In this document: positions 54,049-64,000 of the stretch, in pieces
Numbering within the stretch: position 1 is the first letter of the stretch
Layout: each line of letters starts with the position of its first letter
Origin: Leptasterias polaris
Lineage: Eukaryota > Echinodermata > Asteroidea > Forcipulatida > Asteriidae
Direction of reading: 5' to 3'
DNA: 64,000 bases
Assembly: GCA_037783415.1 (NCBI GenBank)
Contig: JAZGTN010000026.1
Location: forward strand, 4,046,501 to 4,110,500
Notes under the pieces: model-generated
The model's database searches: none
The model's input: only the letters and a program-made list of their open reading frames with translations
What the model was told of the DNA's origin: nothing
Program-made: the position numbers and the translations under genes

Positions 54049-56825
54049 GCCTTCAACCTTTGCAGTGACTAGGCTAGGGACCATTTAAGCTTGTCATTTC
54101 AAATTATAGTTCGCCAGCTTTTTCACTAGTTCATATTTCATATTAAATAGGGATGCTTTTCAACGCTGCTGAGCTAGCCAGCTGGACCACTTGGAGAGAA
54201 TTGTGACTGGCCCTCATGTGATTTAACTAACCTTTGGCCAGCGGACCACTGTTAAAGGAGAACACTGTGAAGTTTCAGACCAGATGAAGATGTATTGTAG
54301 GCCTACAAGGGGACTCTCAAGTAAACATGAGAAAGTGGTCTTTCTTGAATAGATTGAATTTCTAGCCTCCTCCTCTCTCCACCATCTACCAGCTGTTGCC
54401 CAGCCTTCCCTTAATCTTTGTACAAATCTTGTGATCCTTGGTCAAGTGAGACTCTAAGGCTGTGTCGGAATCAAGTGACTTTGACAATGGCTATGATCAT
54501 TGGCTGCAGCTGCTACATTAAAGAATAGATAGTTTCAGCAATCCAGCCATAGCCACTGCTAAAGCCATCAATTCAACACAGCCATTCACTGGTGGAACTA
54601 CAGCAAAATGGCAGTACAGTACATGTAAGTCAAAGTAAAGAAAATAAATTGTGTCTATATGAAGTGAGTTAAATTACCCTAGGCTGAGGAAATACATTTA
54701 CGCCCTAAGCACTAACAAATTTACTGGATTAACATTATCATGTGTATAAATTCTAAGCAGATTAATGCATAACAAACACTGTGCTTACTAAACAAACTTC
54801 TGTCAATAAATTAACTAAAAAGAACACTATTATGCAAAAATATTTAGAGCCTGAATGTTGTGAAATATTGCAAGAAATGTTTGTAAGAAAGATACATGTA
54901 GGTGTAACTTTAAAATAGGAATGATTAATACATTGAGTCATGTACCCATATCTGTGACCAGTCAGGCAGCAGAGTATAGTTTGCACTTTTATTGACCACA
55001 TTAGGGCGTGTGTGAACCAAAATTACGTGATATGAAACAAGAAATTAACAGTTATTTTCATTATCAAATAATAAACCACAAGGGAAACTGACTGGGTAAA
55101 TTCTTTTTTTTTTTTAATGATTTTGGGTTGAACAAAGAAAAATTGACTAGAGCTAAGTTATTTTCATTACCTTTTATTTGGCCATTGATACAAGAAAACA
55201 AAGCACAGGCAGCTAAAATGAAATGAAACTGTTGATGTGATGGAAGGAAATTGCCATTAAAAGTGCCCTCATGCAGTAACAAAATACAGTCAATTGGCAT
55301 TCGTAAATTAAGCTTGATTGCCACTAGTATTTCTTTTATCTGGCTAACTTAATTATATGATAAAACAACTTTTGGTAATGGAAATAAATAATCATCAATC
55401 AATCAATCAATCAATCAATCACATGGCCATCATGGGTTCTTCTATAACCACATTGTATGACCTGATTCCAGATCCTGTTGATAGGGGCTACTAGTCATCA
55501 GTACATGGTATCTGTAGGTACAGAAAAGTTCATGAACCCATGTATCTGGTTTATTGTGGAACCCACTGTTTCATCATCCCAAACCATTTACACCCTTCAC
55601 TGATCATGCATGGTTGGGTACACTTTATTCCAATGGTAAAGCTATGGGAAAAGGTGAGGAATGGATTTTTGAACTATTTCAAATGAACAATAAGCAGGTC
55701 CATCAAAAATATGATATAACCCTTATTTTGATTTGTATTTTCTCTGCGTCATATCATCAAAATGATGCAAAGTTATAACAATTTAGGCGGTCACTAAAAA
55801 AAGCAAGATGGGAATTCTGGGCTTTGAACAGGCTAGGAAAACATTGTTGTACAGGGAATGGTGAGTGAAGTTTTCATAAAGTTATTGATGATGGTTTACA
55901 AAATAATAGAGACTACAACCCTTTTACTCCTGATCATTTGATATGGATGTGCTTCCCTCCTTTGTATAAATTCCGTCAGACAAATATCTAAATTACCACA
56001 GAGTTTCTTAAAGCATTACAAACAATGTTGTTATTATTATTTGTGATCACAAAATTTTTGAGCTTAACATTTTCAAGATGGCTACACAGGCCAGAGACAC
56101 TGAACAGTACAACTTGTCAATTGGAACATTTTTCTAAGTTCTTCAAATTTGTTGTTTTGTAAATATAGATGTTTAGCTATAAAATTTGGAACTTGACCAA
56201 TTACAATAGAGCCAGAAAACAATACACTGGTGTCCAACCAATCAGGAGTCAGATGAAAGTGACTTTGGTTGTGTTTGATTGTAGGCCAGTGAAGGCCAGA
56301 ATTTGGTTTTTGACACAACACTTAGGCTTGGCCTCTGGCTTGGGCACCGTCCGCTTGTTTGTAGACCCAAGGGCCTAAGTTATTGTTTTGAAAGGGGGGA
56401 ACAAAAATAGTATGATACAAATCATTTTCAGTGGATTTATATGTGTCCCATTTTAGTTATGCAATCAAGGTCTAACACAGTGTGCCGTAGATTGCCCAGT
56501 TAACTCTGTTACACTTTTGATGACTCTAGGATTCTAATTTATGAATGTGTTGAATACCTTAACCATTGTCAAATATCTCGCAGGATTGACAAATTCTCAG
56601 CTATACTAACAATGAATGCGTTTTTTCATGTTCTGTGATATTCCTGTAGACTGTACACGTCTTGTGCTTAGTCAAATATTTGGCCCTGTTAAAATGGCGC
56701 ATTTGTTTTCTTTACACATAAAACAATGTACAATGTAATACAAGTTTTTCATTCAGATGTGAAACAGAAACATGGGAGAAAACAGAAGATTAACTCAAAA
56801 ATTTATTGTGAACTCAAAAACTCAT
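54049..56825. other. Downstream DNA, no gene recognised
   Basis: It may include the MAP2K4 3' untranslated region. About 55070-55150 is a copy of the dispersed repeat near 9280-9350. A (TCAA)n microsatellite lies at 55396-55421. No coding signal. Confidence 0.4.
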
Positions 56826-57165
56826 CACATGTCAGTAAAGGACCTTGATTTACAGTAAAGTACCATGGCTTGTCACTAAAGGACCATGATTTACAATAAA
56901 ATACCATGGCTTGTCAGTAAAGGACCATGATTTACAGTAAAGTACCATGGCTTGTCACTAAAGGACCATGATTTACAATAAAATACCATGGCTTGTCAGT
57001 AAAGGACCATGATTTACAGTAAAGTACCATGGCTTGTCATTAAAGGACCATGATTTACAGTAAATTACCATGGCTTGTCAGTAAAGGACCATGATTTATT
57101 AATAAAGTGCCATGGTTTGCATTAAAGTACCATGGTTTACAGTAAAGCATGGTTTATCAATAAAT
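56826..57165 (+). repeat. 41-bp dimeric tandem repeat
   Basis: About six copies of a 41-bp unit made of two related halves, AAAGGACCATGATTTACAGT and AAAGTACCATGGCTTGTCAGT. It decays into half-units on the right. Each half contains an ACCATG core. Confidence 0.9.
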
Positions 57166-60100
57166 TACCGATAAGAGTTAAGTACCATGATTTAGGGTAA
57201 AGTATCACAATTTGTCCTGTTGGTACCATGACAGCAGGCAACTTTTTGATGAGTATCTGAGTATAGTGATTAGCTCAATGTACTTTAGTTTTAGTACTCA
57301 AGAGTTAGTATTATTAATGTTTGTAAAACACAAGTAAAAGAATTTTATCATGTTCATTAGCATTTTAAAAATGCCAGACTGACTGTATAAACCAATGAGG
57401 AGATTGGGTCCTATGCAGCGGTACTTGTGGGCCAAGTTCATGGCACGTAATTTTGGTATGGAACCAATCAAAGGCAATTTGTAAATTATACACCTGCAGG
57501 ATATTGGCTGATAATGTGTATATTTGTTTACACTGAGTATCAGTTAACTTTGTTTGCTTTATGACCTTTGTACATTTGATGCTTACATTAATTTGAAAGC
57601 CAAGCTTTTGAGTATGGAGAAAGCTTCCATTTTACTTGCTTTATTAGCAATGGCGCAGATAAGCTATACTCTGCATTTATGAAATAAAAGGGGGGTTCCA
57701 TGTTGCACTTATTTTCCAATAGATAGAGTTCTTATGAATGCGAGGAGAAAATTACAAGCTTTAACCTCACAATAGAGTGGTGTAAAATGCCATTGTATTT
57801 GATACCCTTGCAGTGCAAAATTTAGTAACATCCAAAACTTCCAATGATGTCACATTTCAAATATGTTGGTTGGTACATTTGTATGAGAAATTTTAAGTTC
57901 ACTGTTGATTTTCCACAATCTTCAATCAAATTGGTGTTGATTTAACCTTTGGACGAACCAAAATTGTGTGGAGTGTATTTATTGTTGACATCCCCTAACG
58001 TCGTGTTTCAGATTTAAGAGTACCAAATGAAATGGCATTTTACACTGTTTTAATGTGAGGTTTAGAGACTTGTAACTTTTGTCAATTTTATTGGAAAATT
58101 ACTCCATCACAAAACTGAATTTGACCTTGGAGCCTCTCTTGAAAAGTTGTGTTTTGTCTGCAGCTAAAAGTCCTGCTTGGTTCCACCCGAATCATGCTCA
58201 TATTTAAGCCAATTTCTTTACGTATAGGTTCTATGAAATCCAACCCAGATGATGTCTATAGTCACTACCTTTGATGTAATGTGAACATAGCTAATACATG
58301 TCTTATTACTCTCCTCTCTGCTCATTGTATTCCCATGTAAAGTAAACCAATATGTCTATCACTTAAGGTTTACAGGTGAAGATGCCTTGTTAATCTGCCT
58401 GTCATTTTAGAGGTCATTGTACATTAAAGGTATGTAGGATGGTAATGGTCTAAACCAATGTATTGCAAACTATGGGTCTCAATTGAAAAGTGGGTTCAAG
58501 TAGTTGCCAAACTTTGTCAGCAAAAGCGCTAACATTTATCGTAACACTTTGGATTATTGTGTCAGCTACAAAGATTTCCTCACAATCGATATATCATCGC
58601 AAACTTAGTATTTTTCCTTTACTTTTATTAACAGTTCAATGCAAAAGCTTATAAATATATCGTCACATCAGTGCAAAAACAACGTATCTCAAATGTGCAA
58701 AAACCTTGTATCTAAAACAAAAATGATCCGTGCAAAAAGTTGTATCTCAGAGCATACTTGTTTCTTGTGAATGTCCAGGTTATTTTAAGAGAGACAGAAT
58801 GTTTTGAAAATTTCTGGAAATACACAATTTTTTCACTGACACAACAATATAGAATTAAGCAAACTGCTTCACTGAGTTGTTTATTCTTGTAAAGGTTAGC
58901 CTGCTCTTTATGGCTGTTCAATCAACCAGAGATAGGAGGGTGGGCCATGGTTGACATTTGGTGCTCAATATGTTGGATGGTACCCCCCCCCCCCCCCCCC
59001 CCCCCTCCCATTGTGTCTTCATTGCTTTTTGAGAAACTCAGGAATTCTTTTGAGGATTTTTGGGGGACACTTCTGAACAAGGGTGGAAGAGTGTGTTATA
59101 GTATAGGAACATTTGAGCAGAGCATGTTATAGCAGTCAAGTGCCAGAAATTTTCATTGGGTTGCTGACCTAAAAATTTGCAGACACTAAACAATTGCACT
59201 TCAGAAATGATGACACTAATAGCTGCTGATGCTATTTGCATGGAGTCTTTACACTTGGTATACTAAATACTTATTTTGTGTGTGTTGTGTTCCAGCAGCT
59301 GAGACAAATCCTGTGTGAGCTCAAGTTTTACATTTTAGTTTAAAATTGAAAGGTTAAACAAGTGAGATTCTTGGATTGAGTAATTAGAGTGTTGACTTCT
59401 GTATCTTATGCTTGGACTTTATACTGTCTTTCATTTGGCTATCTTTCTGGTTTAAACACGGCTTGCCACCTCAATAGAATAATACAAAGTTTGTTGTATA
59501 TTTGTTCCAAATACATTTGGTTTTCCCCTGTTTTGTTATTTTATTCATTATTTTTATATTGTTGACTTCCGCCAATTGTATCTTCTTGGCAATAAACCCC
59601 TTGCATATGTGACATCACAAGCTCATACACAGGCATGCACTTTTTTAGATGACCAGATGATTCCCTGGTTTGGGGTTTTTCAGCTGTGCCATTGAATACT
59701 GAAAAACACAGTACAAAGTCTTGCTGTGCCTTGAACTTTCCTTCTTTTGTGGACAATCTGCAGTTGCATGCAAACAGCTCGTTCACTCAGTCAAAGAAAG
59801 AGTTAATGTACATTTGCTGAGATTTACACATGAAGTGTATACACCTACATGCTTCCATCGTTCAATCTCAACTATGGCAGACTATGCAAGGGGGTCTTTA
59901 CAAAACATGATCAGTTACAAACAAAACACACAAAGAGAGTTGTCAATATCACCATAGTGATTTGCATTGTGACATCACACTTTGCTTTATAGCAATTTAA
60001 CCGTAGCTCTTTGTGAATTCCAGCCCTGGTTCTGCAAAGCATATGGGTTGCAGATCTTTGTGCCTTGGTACAGGTTAGGAGCCGGGTAAACATGGTAAAG

Positions 60101-61089
60101 GGTTAAGTTACATTTAGTCAGTGAATCTTTAAAACATAGAGTTGTATATAAGAACTAGAGGTCATACAAGACCATGGGACATGGCCCGTCAAGAAGCATT
60201 TATGCTTATTGAGTCGATGGTGCTGACCCATCGTATTACACTGGCCACTCATAACATTTTCCAATTTGGCATTTGTAACCACAGGGATTTCTGCCCATGG
60301 GGGATTAGCGGAGTAATACAAGTGTGACATAGGCTCTTTTCCAAATCAAGGCTTGGGCTTTGGCTCTGTCACTTATTTAGAAAACTTGCACTTTCCTAAC
60401 ACTGGGCTTCAAACAGACAGACGAAGCCCAAGCCGTGGTTTTGCTCCTTCTAGTTCTGTATAACTCCAAGGTCTACTCCAGAAGGAAATTTCTTAACAAG
60501 TTCTTCATCATGTTTGCTTTGCTGTTCCCTGATTTGAAGATTAAAGCACTTTATACTTTACTGATTATCAAGAATTATGGGAAGAAATTCTGCAGATAAT
60601 TTGAGTTGTGTTTGAACTAATTTTGTGCATTTTAGAAAACATTGTTTTAAATCACAAGACAACTGAGCTTGCTCAGAAGAGGCCAGCTCAGGCTAAATTT
60701 AATGTCCATATTGCACACCGATATACAATCAATCTTTCATGGAATCAATGTTTGAAATTCCTGGTTGCATAAATCAAAATGTACCTTCTAGATTAGTATG
60801 TAATTAGACAGAGGTTAAAAACCCAGCTACTGTGTTAATAACAATAATTGTATGTAAGATGCTAATCATCCAACTTGCTCATCTGTTGCTATAGTAATGT
60901 CAAACAGTAAGTTAAGTTTTAGTGAGTTTTTATCATATCCATAAAGAGATATGACCAGCTATGAAATGCAGGCATGTATAATGATATTACACAAATGAAG
61001 GAATGGAATATATTAAAAAGAATTATATTAAAATAGAGTGTGACTGTTTACGTTTGTTTGTTTGAGTAGTGTTTAGTCACAGCCTAGCT
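57166..61089. other. Intergenic, no gene recognised
   Basis: AT-rich DNA. A C tract lies at 58983-59005. Open frames are short and featureless. Nothing further recognised. Confidence 0.4.
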
Positions 61090-61330
61090 TCATCTTGAAA
61101 ATTTTAGACCATCCTTAATATCCTTGAGCAAGACTCTTAACTATAATTGCTTCTCTTCACTCGGGGGTGAATGGGTAGAGATGGTTCTTGTGATTGATTT
61201 AGCTCAGTGTGCCACATACTTAGAGGCACTGGCTGTATATTCCAAAGGGGAGCTGAGATGGTTTAAGGAATAAATCAAATGGCCCAGTGACCAGGGTAAT
61301 AACGTTCATGCGCTTTAATTAATGAGTATC
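61090..61330. mobile_element. SINE-body fragment
   Basis: CCTTGAGCAAGACTCTTAAC and ATAATTGCTTCTCTTCACTC...GAATGGGTA are body words of marine tRNA-derived SINEs. They are followed by TATTCCAAAGGGGAGCTGAG, related to phrases at 13260 and 35530. The head with A and B boxes is not seen. Confidence 0.5.
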
Positions 61331-61438
61331 AAAGTTGGCGGATACCAAAGCAATACAAGTGACTATAGTTCTTATTAAAAATAAGCTGAAACGAAACAAT
61401 GAAGTAATATTAATTTTTTTTTGCAAGTGACCCCATTC

Positions 61439-62808
61439 TTAAAGTTAGGATCATAGATTGTTTTTTGTCAAAGTAATGCTGATTCATAAGCAATAAATAC
61501 AAAGGAAGATACAATAAAAGTCATGTGTAAAAGTTGTAGCTGAATACAGTGTTTACATGCTGAGAAAATAGTTTTAAAAACCAGTCACAGTATTTTCACA
61601 AGAATGTCGAATCCAGCCGTGTATAGTGAGGTGACAGCTGGTACCAATGGCATCTCTGGCAACAGCCACCAACCCTCCAAAATTTTAGAACTGGTTCATG
61701 CATGGATTCAAATGTTTTTGGGTGGAGAATCCTTTCTCAAAATAGTAAATACTATATATCATTCAACAGCTGAAGTGCTTCTCACAGTCGTTTTTATGGT
61801 CATTGATGTACAGTCGTTTGACCAGTTCTGGATCACTTTTTGAATTCACGTTGTTTTTTGTTGCAATCTCTTTGACATCTTGAACAAAAAAGTTAATCAG
61901 TTTACCTAAACATGTCATAAAACTCACCAAGTATCCACTGACAAAAAAAGATTAGTACTTTTGAAGAAGCTTTGAAAAAGGTATCGTCACCTGTTTGACC
62001 AGCGTGCCCTTTATTGCAAACCCATACTCCCATTCATAAAACTGTCTCTCAAGGACACGAAACTTCAGAAGTGTGTTCGCATGAACTTGGACTTCCTTTC
62101 TTTAGTGAATGTCATGCGAATGTCTTCAACAGCAGTGCAAAAACTCAGCCCAAAACAGAAAACAACACCAAAGGCGAATGAAAAAGTGAAGCGCACCTAA
62201 AGCAACATTGACCCTTCCAAGTTTCATTTTCTCACAAACAAACAAAACAATCTACAAGAATTTGTTGAAGTAATGTATCTAAAAAGCAATAAATAAACTT
62301 TCTCACTTTTACCTCACTTAGTAAGTTAGTGCGGCACCATTTGACGCAATGAGATGTTGAGTGATCCCGAACTGGTCAAGGGTACAATGCCCCCCCCCCC
62401 CCAAAGATGATTTTGGTAATTTCGTCTCCTCAAAAAAACAAGGCGACTGCTCAGTATTTACGTGAAGTATATTTTACACATTCTTAGCATTTTACATAAA
62501 TGTTTTTTTGCCCTGGCGTTAAAATTCTAACGGTGAGATGTTTTAACAGCGTTTTTCAACCAACATTTTTAAACAAAATAATGATCAATATCGCAGACAA
62601 ACTTCAGGAAAATTGCCGTAATTTATTTGCCGATGATGTTTGGCACCTTATTTTGGGTTTGTTGGTTTAATGGGTGTTATTCTTCACATGTATCAACAGA
62701 AATTGGTAATGTGAGAAGTAATATAATTATTTGGTTATTGCAAAGTTGAAGTGATCCCGAACTGGTCAAATGACTGTATTTACCAATCTAGTATGACCCT
62801 ACCTTTAT
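61439..62808. mobile_element. TTAA-type element split by a nested insertion
   Basis: The ends AGTTAGGATCATAGATTG (61443) and CTAGTATGACCCTACCT (ends 62804) match the element at 42540-43014. The segment 61480-61805 is an inverted relative of 42550-42940. A mariner-like element sits inside. The left flank is TTAA; the right flank is diverged. Confidence 0.7.
61809..62778. mobile_element. 966-bp mariner-like MITE, nested
   Basis: Element 61811-62776: ends CAGTCGTTTGACCAGTTCTG and the complement CGAACTGGTCAAATGACTG, flanked by TA on both sides, as in Tc1/mariner. A further internal copy of the end (GTGATCCCGAACTGGTCAAG) lies at about 62361-62380, suggesting an internal rearrangement. No transposase frame. 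Confidence 0.8.
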
Positions 62809-64000
62809 TAACTTTGTTTCCATGGGTTTCATAAAAATTTACAAAGACACAAAGCTTAAGATGACTGTTCATGTTTTTGTTTCATTAAATGGACAATACT
62901 TTATTTTGAAGAGACAAAAAACAAGAACAGTCAAATTAAAATTGTCCAGAAACAATGTTGATAATTCGTGGGTTAATTGACAAAGTCAGACGTCGACGTC
63001 GTATGGGTGCACCACACTAAATAAGCCAGAATTAATGCGCCAAGCTACTTATCATAATTTGTAAACCCACAACTTATTTTGAATTATAACGTTTTGGGGG
63101 TCATGCAATTAATAGATTGTGTAAATATAAAAATCTATCACAACCTGGGGGTTCTGTGCTTCAACTTTTGAGGAGACTTGATAAATTTAGGCGTTAAAGT
63201 TGGCCCTATTTGACCGGGGAAGTGGAGAAGTGCTTCACGAAAACTGGCAGCAAGTCGGTTTTGGAAAAAAAAAAAAATCGTGTTTTTTTCTTCTGGGGTA
63301 GTTAGCAAAAATTCCAAACGGCTGACCTGCCAAAAATTGAAAAGAATTCTGAAGTTTAGTTGTCCGGAAATATGTCTGATTGGTTTTCAAGAGGCTGAGA
63401 GACTTACACGATTTTTTGAGTATTTTTGAATAATTATCATTTAGCATTGGTTCCTATGGGAGATTATTTAGAGGGGTGCGCCCTATATATACAACATGGT
63501 GGCGCCCTTGCAGCCATTTTTGTTGGGATTTAAACATGTCTGCCGTTTGTTTACAATTGCAGGCGTGACAGAAATGAGTTGTTTGAGACTTCTTTCGTCA
63601 GTTATCGCCGTGTTTTTTTATTGTTCGTGAAAACATCACTCCTCTGGCTGCAAACAGTAATTATAATAAAATATAGATAGCAATAACATTGTCACTTGTT
63701 AACAGAATAATTCAACGTTTTCAAAGAGTGGCTTGCTTTTTTTTAAGGCATCCTATTCCTACACACTTAACAGTATACAGTGTGTAAGACGGGACAAACT
63801 ACGATCGACGGTACGACTATCGTGTATGACTATTTGATGAGACTGTGATGGTAAGTCACTTTCAAGAAAATCATGGGTCAACAGCGGCTGGTTGCTTCCT
63901 CAATTAGGAAGAAATAAACATGTTGTAAACATCATCATCATACATTACATGGCATGGTTGGTATTAACTAATAACTGAACAAGAAGAGTGGGGGAGGTGT
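62809..64000. other. Right edge, no gene recognised
   Basis: Non-coding by inspection. The stretch 63465-63520 has CGCCCTATATATACAACATG and a GGTGGCGCCC word, and a donor-like ATG|GTAAGT occurs at 63851. These could belong to the promoter and first exon of a gene beyond the window, but nothing downstream can be seen to test this. Confidence 0.3.

Overview
This is animal nuclear DNA. It is AT-rich, its genes are split by long introns with GT-AG junctions, and it is crowded with transposons and tandem repeats. The two host genes, the tRNA-derived SINEs and the CR1-like LINEs fit a marine deuterostome, most likely an echinoderm. That placement is inference: no rRNA or mitochondrial marker is present.

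Region by region: (1) 742-6065 looks like one DNA-transposon unit. It has 15-bp terminal inverted repeats, ACGTC-rich subterminal DNA and a minus-strand multi-exon gene whose C-terminal half looks like the DUF4806 domain. (2) 6066-9365 has no recognised gene, only short repeats. (3) 9366-19101, minus strand, is a secreted animal haem peroxidase gene. I could build ten exons with consistent phases, a TATA box and a signal peptide. Its introns hold a 1.4-kb TA-flanked element and a 41-bp satellite that is an amplified copy of one of the gene's own exon/intron junctions. (4) 19102-31660 is intergenic. It holds a 20-bp minisatellite, a decayed CR1-like LINE (22.5-27.3 kb, minus) split by a 1457-bp transposon with 6-bp target duplication, a hAT-like element (28.2-29.3 kb) and a degenerate minisatellite. 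(5) 31662-50033, plus strand, is a complete MAP2K4 (MKK4) gene. Twelve exons give 397 codons, with the MAPK docking site, the S-I-A-K-T activation loop and the C-terminal DVD region. Its introns hold long palindromes, SINEs, a CR1 fragment, a TTAA-flanked element and a hAT-like element. (6) 50641-54048 is a 55-bp satellite with 62 copies. (7) 54049-64000 has no recognised gene. It holds a 41-bp dimeric repeat and a TTAA-type element with a mariner-like element nested in it.

The two host genes are not obviously linked in function. MAP2K4 is a cytoplasmic kinase of the JNK/p38 cascade; the peroxidase is an exported haem enzyme. Most of the unusual content is mobile DNA and its effect on these genes: decoy splice donors, a duplicated splice acceptor, and transposons lodged close to splice sites.
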